Assembly (NCBI GenBank): GCA_020850025.1 | Contig: JADZFI010000479.1 | Coordinates: 1-6,046, forward strand | Length of the DNA stretch: 6,046 nt | Source: Saprospiraceae bacterium | GTDB taxonomy: Bacteria; Bacteroidota; Bacteroidia; Chitinophagales; Saprospiraceae | Direction: 5' to 3' | Part shown: positions 1 to 5,018 of the stretch, one piece after another | Layout: the number at the start of each line of letters is the position of its first letter | Numbering within the stretch: position 1 is the first letter of the stretch | The notes under the pieces: generated by a model | The model's input: only the letters and a program-made list of their open reading frames with translations | Told to the model about the DNA's origin: nothing | Database searches by the model: none | Program-made: the position numbers and the translations under genes

Positions 1-75
1 AACTGGACGTTGGACTGTTGGACATTGGATATTGTACATTGTACATTGGACATTTGACATTGTACATTGGACATT
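1..75. repeat. Degenerate heptamer tandem array (TGGACAT / TGTACAT)
   Basis: From position 4 the sequence divides into about ten head-to-tail units: TGGACGT, an 8-bp TGGACTGT, then TGGACAT, TGGATAT, TGTACAT, TGTACAT, TGGACAT, TTGACAT, TGTACAT and TGGACAT, ending at 74. Several units contain the palindrome TGTACA, and most unit junctions create TTG. The array may start left of the window. It stops 17 bp before the kinase start codon, so it probably lies in or over that gene's promoter. The unit length is not a multiple of three and no open frame uses the array, so it is non-coding. Its function is unknown. Confidence 0.85.
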
Positions 76-79
76 AAAA

Positions 80-87
80 TAATTTTC
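80..87 (+). promoter_or_regulatory. Weak -7-like box (TAATTTTC) before the kinase gene
   Basis: TAATTTTC matches the Bacteroidota -7 consensus TAnnTTTG at all but the last base and is the only candidate between the heptamer array and the ATG at 92. It lies so close to the start codon that the transcript would be nearly leaderless. A TTG at 60-62, inside the array, could serve as a -33 element but gives a spacer of only 17 bp. This is a tentative reading, and the real promoter may lie left of the window. Confidence 0.2.
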
Positions 88-91
88 AATC

Positions 92-1723
92 ATGATGCTC
101 TCTCCGGCACGTCGCGTGCGAAAGGCTTATTGGACCGCTTTTGTGGTGTATTTCAGTTACCTGTGGTTGTCGGTCAGACGGCGCTTTTTGGGAAAGAAAT
201 GGTATGAAAAACGGATTTTGGCCTTGCACATCCGGAATGCTGAGCGGGTAAAAATGGCCATTCTGGAGCTGGAAGGGTTGTTTATCAAGGTAGGCCAGCT
301 GCTCTCCGTGATGTCGAATTTTCTGCCGGAGGCATTTCAACGGCCGCTGGAAGCGCTGCAGGATCGTTTGCCGCCCCGCCCGTTTGAGGAGGTTCGCCGG
401 CGCATAGAGGAGGAACTTGGGAAGTCGCCGGAGGAACTGTTCCAATCCATGGACGAGATTCCGATGGCTACCGCCTCCATCGGGCAGGCGCACCGGGCGG
501 TGCTGCACGACGGAACCGAAGTGGTGGTGAAAGTGCAGCACTACGGCATTGAGGAAATTGCCTCGGTGGATTTGCGCATTTTAAACCGTCTGACGAAAAT
601 CTATGCGTGGCTGGTAGATATCAAGGGCATGGAGTATCTGTACTCCCAGATCCGGCAAATGATTGAGGAGGAGATGGATTTTACCAACGAGGCGCGAACG
701 ATGGAGCTGATCCGGCAGAAGCTGCTGGAGGAGCCGGAGGCGCAGATACCGGAATGGTTTGAAGCATACTCCACGCGCCGGGTGATGGTGACCCGTTTTT
801 GCACCGGAGCCAAAATATCCGACCTGGAGCAGCTGGATGCCTGGGGCGTTGACCGTCGGGCGCTGGCAGACCGGCTGATGCGGGTTTGGTGCAGAATGGT
901 GTTCAAGGACGGTTTTTACCACGCCGATCCGCACCCGGGCAATATTCTGGTCTCCCCCAATGGCCACCTCACCTTGCTGGATTTTGGCGCTACCGCCAGT
1001 CTTTCAACGCAGTTGCGCAGCGGCATCACCCAGCTGATTGAAGCCGCCGTAAAAAACGATACGGAAGGTATGATCGAGGCCTGCCGGACCATGGGTTTTC
1101 TGGCCGAAGGCCGCGATGCCGAGCGCATGGCGAAAAGAATGATTTCCGCTTTGCGGCATTTTCTGCAACATGAAATCCAGTTCGAAGGCCTGGATTTCCG
1201 CAACATCAAGGTGAACCCGTTTAACAACAGCCTCACCGATCTGATCACTGAAATCGGATTTCGCGGACTTTCAGGCACGGTGCAAATGCCCAAAGATTAT
1301 GTACTGCTCAACCGCACCGTCACGCTGCTGCTGGGCATCTGCAATACGCTCGACCCCACTTACAACCCGCTGGATACGGTGCGGCCTTATGCGCAGAAAT
1401 ACCTCCTGCAGGACAAAGGTGGCCCCTTCCGTTATGTTCGCGACTTGCTGCAAAGCACCCTTTCCAGTGTACTGGCCTTGCCCGACGAGGTGCATAAGAC
1501 CCTGAAAAAAGTGCGCGCCGGCGACGTGGAGATCCGCACGCCGGATCTGGAAGCCGGCGCGCAAAGGCTGATCAGGGTGCTGCGCCAACTGGTGCTGGCC
1601 GTACTGGCCATCGGACTGGGCTTCTTCAGCCTGCGCATGTGGGAAATGGGCTGGCACGAAGAGAGTCGCTGGGGACTCTGGGGCGCGGGCTTTCTAATGG
1701 TGTGGGCAATATTCAGGAAGTAG
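92..1723 (+). CDS. ABC1/AarF/UbiB family atypical protein kinase
   Basis: This 543-residue protein has the full set of ABC1/UbiB (COQ8/ADCK) signatures. The family-specific KxGQ motif is at K66-Q69, the Ala-rich nucleotide loop ATASIGQ at 126-132, and the ATP-site lysine at K147 (VVVKVQ). An acidic EMDFTNEA helix is at 194-201, the catalytic loop HADPHPGN at 277-284 and the metal-binding DFG at 297-299. Two hydrophobic segments at about 497-513 and 525-541 fit the C-terminal membrane anchor of bacterial UbiB. Length is normal for the family. In ubiquinone-making bacteria UbiB supports quinone biosynthesis and behaves as an ATPase more than as a protein kinase. Bacteroidota generally make menaquinone, so the role here is open and no gene symbol is given. 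The start is the first of two adjacent ATGs (92 and 95), with no clear Shine-Dalgarno site. The 3' end overlaps the convergent phosphatase gene by 11 bp. Confidence 0.95.
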   Translation: MMLSPARRVRKAYWTAFVVYFSYLWLSVRRRFLGKKWYEKRILALHIRNAERVKMAILELEGLFIKVGQLLSVMSNFLPEAFQRPLEALQDRLPPRPFEEVRRRIEEELGKSPEELFQSMDEIPMATASIGQAHRAVLHDGTEVVVKVQHYGIEEIASVDLRILNRLTKIYAWLVDIKGMEYLYSQIRQMIEEEMDFTNEARTMELIRQKLLEEPEAQIPEWFEAYSTRRVMVTRFCTGAKISDLEQLDAWGVDRRALADRLMRVWCRMVFKDGFYHADPHPGNILVSPNGHLTLLDFGATASLSTQLRSGITQLIEAAVKNDTEGMIEACRTMGFLAEGRDAERMAKRMISALRHFLQHEIQFEGLDFRNIKVNPFNNSLTDLITEIGFRGLSGTVQMPKDYVLLNRTVTLLLGICNTLDPTYNPLDTVRPYAQKYLLQDKGGPFRYVRDLLQSTLSSVLALPDEVHKTLKKVRAGDVEIRTPDLEAGAQRLIRVLRQLVLAVLAIGLGFFSLRMWEMGWHEESRWGLWGAGFLMVWAIFRK

Positions 1724-2171
1724 CCATTCTGCTCACAAAAGCCTCACAAGCTTCATTCAGCATGTCAAAAACTTCTTTAAACCCATCGTCATCATAATAC
1801 GGATCCGGAACAGAGCGATCTTCGCCGGGGAAAATTTGATCCAGCATAAGCTCAACCTTGGCGCGGTGAGCTTCGTTTTGCGCCAGTCGCAACACATCCT
1901 GCCGGTTCTGCGTATCCATCACAAAAATCCGGTCGAACCGCTCGAAATCGGCCACATGAAACTGTCGCGCACGCTGATCGGTGATGTCGATGCCGCGCTG
2001 ATTGGCGGTAGCAATAGACCGCCGGTCCGGCAATTCGCCCACATGCCAGAAGCCGGTTCCGGCGCTGTCTACCATCCAGGGCAAGCCCGCTTCGCTGATC
2101 TTTTGTTTCATAATGCCCTCTGCCAAAGGGCTGCGGCAAATATTGCCGAGGCAAACCATGAGGATTTTCAT
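1713..2171 (-). CDS. Low-molecular-weight protein tyrosine phosphatase
   Basis: This 152-residue cytosolic enzyme is of typical family length. The N-terminal P-loop CLGNICRS (7-14) is the CX5R(S/T) signature, with nucleophile C7, phosphate-binding R13 and the neighbouring C12 that in many family members forms a protective disulfide with the nucleophile. The second hallmark, DPYY (123-126), supplies the general acid D123 and the substrate-pocket tyrosines. The family removes phosphate from phosphotyrosine; bacterial members often act on exopolysaccharide tyrosine kinases or on arginine phosphate. No kinase of those types lies in the window, so the substrate is unknown. The ATG at 2169-2171 places the P-loop at the very N-terminus, as is usual, so this start is firm. 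The gene converges on the ABC1 kinase gene with an 11-bp overlap, leaving no room for an intergenic terminator between them. It looks monocistronic. Confidence 0.96.
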   Translation of the reverse strand: MKILMVCLGNICRSPLAEGIMKQKISEAGLPWMVDSAGTGFWHVGELPDRRSIATANQRGIDITDQRARQFHVADFERFDRIFVMDTQNRQDVLRLAQNEAHRAKVELMLDQIFPGEDRSVPDPYYDDDGFKEVFDMLNEACEAFVSRMATS

Positions 2172-2204
2172 GTGACGAAAATTTAGAAAGGGTTCACATT
2201 TTTA

Positions 2205-2295
2205 GTTGTTTTGCCGCGATGCGGCAGGGGGATTTCGTCCTTTCGTCTGGGCTACCGAAGTTGAGGGGCTTCGCCCCCGGGGCGCTGCGCCTGGG
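2205..2295. repeat. GC-rich multi-palindrome intergenic element
   Basis: The 166-bp spacer between the carboxypeptidase stop and the phosphatase start holds a cluster of small perfect hairpins. They are TGCCGC-GAT-GCGGCA (2212-2226), GGGGC-TTC-GCCCC (2265-2277), the 8-bp palindrome CCCCGGGG (2275-2282), and GGCG-CTG-CGCC (2281-2291). CGAAG/CTTCG arms at 2256-2260 and 2269-2273 offer an alternative fold. A run of seven A (2298-2304) follows on the plus strand. The cluster is much more GC-rich than the A/T-rich DNA on either side. It resembles dispersed REP-like palindromic elements, but only one copy is visible here. It could also help end the minus-strand carboxypeptidase transcript. Boundaries are approximate. 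Confidence 0.6.
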
Positions 2296-2337
2296 ATAAA
2301 AAAATCTGGATTACCATACTCACGCTCATTTCGACGG

Positions 2338-3120
2338 TTATTCCGGCATACAAAGCTCGCCAATACCAAGCACATAATGTTCCACGGCATTTACTTCCGA
2401 AGCAAGCTGGGCGCCCTGGAAGCCCTGGATGTCGGCATTGGTGATGGTTTGGCGGTATTGTTGCAGGAAAGGTATGCTCAGAGGCGTGTAGCTCCAGTGC
2501 CATTTTTCCTCCTGATAGCCGTGCGGCCGACCCGGGATATACGGCTGACAAAAACCGTACTCGTGGGCATGTGCGGAGAGCCATTGATACACCTTCTCAT
2601 GAGCGCCGCCGGCCTCGAAAGAAGGATTGTTGAGGTCGTTGAGGTCGATATCCGTACCCCAGTGGTGGCGCGAAGAACCGGGCATGGAAGAGTATTCCAG
2701 AATTTTCCGGGCGCGATCCAGCGGCTTGGGGGCGTCTTTGGCAAAGCGGCCCCATTTACCTTCCCAGATGGCTTTCTGTTGGTCGAAAGTACGGGTAGAG
2801 GATATGATGCGCAGGTTAACGTCGTCTTTGCGGGCGCTTTCCCACATTTTTTGAAAGGCTTCAAAAGCTTCTCTGCGCAGCATCATACCGGGCTTGTCGG
2901 TGTAAGGCTTGCCCACCGCGACAAAATCAGGATGCGCAGCCGGATCGAATTTGCCCAGCAGGTAGTCTTTGGATACCTGCACCGCCGGGGGCAGGGAATC
3001 GGCCGGGGGCATTTCAGCCGGTATGGAGGCAACGTTTACCGGTTGGCCCTGGCTGCCACAGCCAACGAAAAGACCGAGCAGCAACACCCCCAAAAGCCCG
3101 TAATCAGGAGTTTTCCACAT
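2338..3120 (-). CDS. M15 family D-alanyl-D-alanine carboxypeptidase (VanY-like), lipoprotein
   Basis: This 260-residue zinc peptidase carries an N-terminal lipoprotein signal. A hydrophobic stretch (about residues 8-18) ends in the lipobox FVGC with lipidated C21, followed by a Pro-rich linker to about residue 48. The VanY catalytic core follows. It has ISSTRTFDQQ (106-115, conserved R110), SRHHWGTDID (150-159, the SxHxxGxxxD motif with zinc ligands H152 and D159) and EEKWHW (204-209, catalytic E205 and zinc ligand H208). Such enzymes trim the terminal D-Ala from peptidoglycan stem peptides, here presumably in the periplasm on a lipid anchor. I chose ATG at 3118-3120; a TTG at 3124-3126 would add two residues. 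The start lies inside the 3' end of the thioredoxin gene (17-bp overlap), so the two are probably co-transcribed and translationally coupled. No van-type resistance genes are nearby, so a cell-wall housekeeping role is likelier than glycopeptide resistance. Confidence 0.93.
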   Translation of the reverse strand: MWKTPDYGLLGVLLLGLFVGCGSQGQPVNVASIPAEMPPADSLPPAVQVSKDYLLGKFDPAAHPDFVAVGKPYTDKPGMMLRREAFEAFQKMWESARKDDVNLRIISSTRTFDQQKAIWEGKWGRFAKDAPKPLDRARKILEYSSMPGSSRHHWGTDIDLNDLNNPSFEAGGAHEKVYQWLSAHAHEYGFCQPYIPGRPHGYQEEKWHWSYTPLSIPFLQQYRQTITNADIQGFQGAQLASEVNAVEHYVLGIGELCMPE

Positions 3121-3409
3121 CTTCAATTTTTCTTTTCAGGGCTTCTTTGGTAAAAGTACCGGCATCGTGCCAGCGTTTTTCTCCATTTTTATACAGCATG
3201 AAAGTGGGCACCCCCATTACTTTCATATCAACGGCCAGATCGGTGTTTTTGTCCACATCAATCTTGATGATCCGGACGCGATCGCCCATTTCGGCTTTAA
3301 GTTCATCCAGCACCGGCGCCATAGCCCGGCAGGGTCCGCACCAGGTAGCCCAAAAATCAATGAGCACCGGAGTTTCGGATTGGATAAGGGATTGAAACGA
3401 GTCTCTCAT
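3104..3409 (-). CDS. trxA: Thioredoxin
   Basis: This is a classical single-domain thioredoxin of 101 residues. The active site WCGPC is at 23-27 (redox C24 and C27), the buried aspartate D18 lies in LIDFWA, and the cis-proline P68 lies in MGVPTF. The strand pattern IIKIDVDKN then FMLYKNGEKRW matches the fold, and family length is normal. There is no signal peptide, so it should reduce disulfides in the cytosol. The frame stays open upstream to an ATG at 3484, but those 25 residues would be translated from the 16-bp repeat array, and the thioredoxin domain begins normally at ATG 3407-3409, so the short form is chosen. The last 17 bp overlap the carboxypeptidase start. Transcription probably starts in the repeat-bearing leader behind a TAACTTTG box at 3524-3531. 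Confidence 0.96.
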   Translation of the reverse strand: MRDSFQSLIQSETPVLIDFWATWCGPCRAMAPVLDELKAEMGDRVRIIKIDVDKNTDLAVDMKVMGVPTFMLYKNGEKRWHDAGTFTKEALKRKIEDVENS

Positions 3410-3422
3410 GGTGGTAAAGGCA

Positions 3423-3430
3423 CAAAGTTG
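3423..3430 (-). promoter_or_regulatory. Second, weaker -7-like box (CAACTTTG) before trxA
   Basis: On the minus strand CAACTTTG ends 13 bases before the thioredoxin ATG. It differs from TAnnTTTG only in the first base. No TTG-type -33 element is visible at the expected distance. It may be only a by-product of the CTTTG-rich repeat family that fills this leader. Confidence 0.2.
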
Positions 3431-3438
3431 GGTGGTAG

Positions 3439-3532
3439 TAAGGCGCGAAGGCGGGTACACTAAGGCACTAAGGCGCAAAGGCACTAAGGCGCAAAGACAC
3501 TAAGGCACAAAGGCCCTAAGGCGCAAAGTTAA
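3439..3532. repeat. 16-bp tandem repeat array (TAAGGCGCAAAGRCAC) in the trxA leader
   Basis: Four head-to-tail 16-bp units on the plus strand begin at 3469, 3485, 3501 and 3517: TAAGGCGCAAAGGCAC, TAAGGCGCAAAGACAC, TAAGGCACAAAGGCCC and TAAGGCGCAAAGTTAA. They are preceded by a half unit TAAGGCAC (3461-3468) and a more diverged unit at 3439-3454. Units differ from each other by only one to four bases. The array lies between the thioredoxin start and the hairpin behind the DoxX-like gene and would be transcribed as the thioredoxin 5' leader. Units abut without spacers, so it is not a CRISPR. Confidence 0.88.
3524..3531 (-). promoter_or_regulatory. TAACTTTG -7 box, probable promoter of trxA-carboxypeptidase
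   Basis: TAACTTTG on the minus strand matches the Bacteroidota -7 consensus TAnnTTTG exactly. It lies immediately downstream, in transcription order, of the hairpin that probably ends the DoxX-like transcript, which is where a new promoter would be expected. No good TTG -33 element is visible, because that region is occupied by the hairpin arm. A transcript from here would have a leader of roughly 110 nt composed of the 16-bp repeats. The box overlaps the last repeat unit, which weakens the case. Confidence 0.45.
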
Positions 3533-3535
3533 GGA

Positions 3536-3558
3536 AAATAGGGGCATAGCCCCTATTT
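3536..3558 (-). terminator. Perfect hairpin with short T-run, probable terminator of the DoxX-like gene
   Basis: AAATAGGGGC (3536-3545) and GCCCCTATTT (3549-3558) form a perfect 10-bp stem with a 3-nt loop. Read on the minus strand, the stem begins 21 bp past the DoxX-like stop codon and ends in TTTT before CC, so it resembles a factor-independent terminator with a short U-tract. On the plus strand the T-run is shorter and no gene precedes it. Confidence 0.6.
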
Positions 3559-3581
3559 CGTGTCTTCGTGTCTTCGTGTTA
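3556..3581. repeat. Short 8-bp tandem repeat (TTCGTGTC), opposite-sense relative of the 16-bp array
   Basis: The plus strand reads TTCGTGTC, TTCGTGTC, then TTCGTGTT just outside the hairpin. Its reverse complement, GACACGAA, resembles the GACAC and GCAAAG parts of the 16-bp units on the other side of the hairpin. The two arrays are therefore loosely inverted around 3536-3558, giving a composite palindromic structure. The last bases reach the DoxX-like stop codon. Confidence 0.6.
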
Positions 3582-4319
3582 GCGCCTTTTCATAAGGGTA
3601 GTGACGACGGCCCCCAGGAAGGCTATCATCAGGCCGGTGAGTACCGGGATGTGTACATTGATCTTTACCCTGGTCAGGGGTTCGGCCATGGAGAGTGTGG
3701 TGACGGCCAGCAGGGATGCCCCGAGGGTGGCGAGTATGGGCCACGACATCCGTTCGGGGCGCCAGACGTTCCACCAGGCTGCGATCATGGCGCTAACACC
3801 GGCCGCCAGGGTGGTCGGGAGGGAAAATGGTGCGGCGACTACCCCCAGCAGGGCCAGCGCCAGTACAGCCACCGGCTTCCAGAATCCGGGGAACAACTGA
3901 TGCGTGCGGGTTGGCAGCCCGGCCGGGGTAGATTCCGGTATCAGAAAAAACCGCAAACTGGGCCATTCATAGGCCAGCGCGAGCAGGTTGAGTGCCAGAA
4001 AAAAACCATTCACATACGGCGTACCCGTCCATTGCTGGGAAATGGTTACGGCCATTATGCTCACATTCATCGGTACGAGCATCACCAGACCCAACAGCGA
4101 CCACCGCTGACTAAGCACCAGCGCACCCACCAATACCTGAGATATGGCCACAAAATACCCGAACAGTCCGAGTTGGTATTGCTCCAACTGTCGGATCAGT
4201 AATGGCGGACCAATCAGTTGCCCGAAATGCCCGTCGCTCAACTTACAGAGTCCGGAGGATAAAAAAACATACCCCAGCAGGAGTCGAATGAGAAGGGCAT
4301 AAAAGTCGGTAAGCCGCAT
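3579..4319 (-). CDS. DoxX/MauE-like integral membrane protein
   Basis: This 246-residue, strongly hydrophobic protein has about seven or eight predicted membrane segments, near residues 6-23, 52-70, 74-93, 103-118, 148-165, 168-184, 193-211 and 222-242. It ends in a basic tail, MKRR. The N-terminal half has the DoxX/MauE look: RLLLGYVFLSSGLCKL (12-27) in helix 1, a short amphipathic stretch, then a glycine/alanine-rich helix pair with NVSIMAVT (85-92). The rest looks like a second, less familiar helical block. DoxX/MauE proteins are often linked to thiol or quinone redox steps in the envelope, but the function is not fixed and there is no CxxC pair here, with C25 the only cysteine. The ATG at 4317-4319 directly precedes helix 1. 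The gene is upstream of, and same strand as, thioredoxin, but a hairpin and a promoter-like box separate them. Family assignment is by general pattern and is moderately sure. Confidence 0.7.
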   Translation of the reverse strand: MRLTDFYALLIRLLLGYVFLSSGLCKLSDGHFGQLIGPPLLIRQLEQYQLGLFGYFVAISQVLVGALVLSQRWSLLGLVMLVPMNVSIMAVTISQQWTGTPYVNGFFLALNLLALAYEWPSLRFFLIPESTPAGLPTRTHQLFPGFWKPVAVLALALLGVVAAPFSLPTTLAAGVSAMIAAWWNVWRPERMSWPILATLGASLLAVTTLSMAEPLTRVKINVHIPVLTGLMIAFLGAVVTTLMKRR

Positions 4320-4383
4320 AGATTAGTGTTGTTCGTCACGAAAGTGCAGGCGAATAAAAGGCTTGTCTCGCAGGAACAACGCC

Positions 4384-4407
4384 AAAACAGACCACCGACC
4401 TGTTTTT
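4384..4407. terminator. Possible weak hairpin between the lipoprotein and DoxX-like genes
   Basis: AAAACAG (4384-4390) and CTGTTTT (4400-4406) form a perfect but A/T-rich 7-bp stem with a 9-nt loop. T-rich DNA follows on either strand. It lies about 50 bp past the lipoprotein stop on the minus strand and could end that transcript. The rest of the 135-bp spacer (4320-4454) shows no promoter box or RNA gene that I can recognise. Confidence 0.25.
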
Positions 4408-4454
4408 CCGAACCAAGAGCTACTGTGTCTCGACCTGAGGAGGCAAGTTTGTGG

Positions 4455-4874
4455 TTACTCCACCCTCACAAGCACTTTGTATTTCCAGTATTTACCATAA
4501 TCCTCGCAACCAATGCCATCGGTTTTTTCAAACACCAGGGTCTTGTTGCCAAAGCTGTGGAAAAAATGCAAATTAGCTGGCGCACTGTTTGTTTCAAGGG
4601 TTACTACGGTATCCAGGCCGGAGGAGTTGCTGACCTCAAAAGTTGCCTTTACCACTCCTTCCCAAAAACAAGTGGTATTACAGGGGCAGCGTTCTTCTTT
4701 TACGCCAACAAAACATACGGTAAGATCCTGATCGGCAAAAAAAGCACAATCATCCCATGGAATCAAGGCTGTATTGCCACTCACTTCTGTGGTATTGCGG
4801 ATTGGATCGTTGTCTTCACAGGCACTAAAAGCCATGAAAGAAACACACAAGGCAAGCAAAAAAAAGGATTTCAT
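4455..4874 (-). CDS. Cysteine-rich lipoprotein of unknown function (RCPxxxxCxWxG motif)
   Basis: This is a 139-residue predicted lipoprotein. A short basic start (MKS) and hydrophobic stretch lead to lipobox FSAC with lipidated C19, followed by acidic EDND, which often goes with surface or outer-membrane sorting. The mature part has six more cysteines (C43, C54, C63, C65, C69, C123). The central block RCPCNTTCFWEG (62-73) matches a pattern I recall from small Bacteroidota lipoproteins, RCP-x4-C-x-W-x-G, usually followed by a beta strand, here VVKATFEV (74-81). The C-terminal part alternates strand-like segments (TLVFEKT, YKVLVRVE), suggesting a small disulfide-stabilised beta fold. No catalytic signature is seen and the function is unknown. 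The ATG at 4872-4874 gives an ideal signal peptide. It is divergent from the esterase gene across a 144-bp spacer. Confidence 0.85.
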   Translation of the reverse strand: MKSFFLLALCVSFMAFSACEDNDPIRNTTEVSGNTALIPWDDCAFFADQDLTVCFVGVKEERCPCNTTCFWEGVVKATFEVSNSSGLDTVVTLETNSAPANLHFFHSFGNKTLVFEKTDGIGCEDYGKYWKYKVLVRVE

Positions 4875-4876
4875 AT

Positions 4877-4884
4877 CAAAGTTG
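4877..4884 (-). promoter_or_regulatory. -7-like box (CAACTTTG) abutting the lipoprotein start
   Basis: CAACTTTG on the minus strand ends two bases before the ATG of the lipoprotein gene and matches TAnnTTTG except for its first base. If used, it would give a leaderless or internally starting transcript, which argues against it unless translation begins elsewhere. No clear -33 element accompanies it. It is listed because it is the only near-match in the upstream spacer on this strand. Confidence 0.2.
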
Positions 4885-4939
4885 GTTAATGATTCAATTT
4901 AGGCGAAATTTAACACTTTTCAAGGTAAAAACCAAATAA

Positions 4940-4970
4940 TTTCGCGCTGTTAACACTCTTTGTAACTTTG
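4940..4970 (+). promoter_or_regulatory. Probable promoter of the secreted hydrolase gene (TAACTTTG -7 box)
   Basis: TAACTTTG at 4963-4970 is an exact match to the Bacteroidota -7 consensus TAnnTTTG. About 19 bp upstream, TTTC (4940-4943) is a partial match to the TTTG -33 element. Transcription starting a few bases after the box would leave a leader of about 40 nt before the ATG at 5019. This is the best promoter in the window. Confidence 0.6.
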
Positions 4971-5018
4971 CCGGCATTGATGCGTCTGAAACCTCAGTTA
5001 CAGCCATTTTTCCCAACT

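Noticed and set aside
86..541. A 151-codon minus-strand open frame under the start of the ABC1 kinase
   Set aside because: The kinase frame carries the family motifs here, while the antisense translation is low-complexity His/Gln/Arg with no recognisable domain.
2202..2390. A 62-codon minus-strand open frame across the palindrome cluster
   Set aside because: Its second half is read from the GC-rich hairpins and its first half overlaps the carboxypeptidase end in another frame. It is likely a spurious translation of a repeat element.
2338..3126. Glycopeptide-resistance (van) locus based on the VanY-like enzyme
   Set aside because: No vanH/A/X-type ligase, dehydrogenase or dipeptidase and no two-component regulator is present. 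M15 lipoproteins are common cell-wall enzymes in Bacteroidota.
2206..3153. A 315-codon open frame on the plus strand opposite the carboxypeptidase gene
   Set aside because: It is antisense to a gene with lipobox and full zinc-peptidase motifs. Its own translation shows no domain and begins in the palindrome-rich spacer, so it is a shadow of GC-rich coding.
3410..3484. A 25-residue N-terminal extension of thioredoxin from an ATG at 3484
   Set aside because: It would be translated from the repeat array, resembles neither a signal peptide nor the family, and the normal thioredoxin N-terminus begins at 3409.
3439..3532. CRISPR array
   Set aside because: The 16-bp units are contiguous and degenerate, with no unique spacers and no cas genes nearby. 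The same reasoning rules out the array at 1-75.
3576..4202. A 208-codon plus-strand open frame rich in Gly, Gln, His and Tyr
   Set aside because: It mirrors the hydrophobic DoxX-like gene on the other strand. The odd composition is what the complement of Leu/Val/Ala codons produces, and no promoter box precedes it.
4326..4889. A 187-codon plus-strand open frame over the small lipoprotein gene
   Set aside because: The opposite strand encodes a convincing signal peptide and a conserved cysteine motif. This frame shows no family resemblance.
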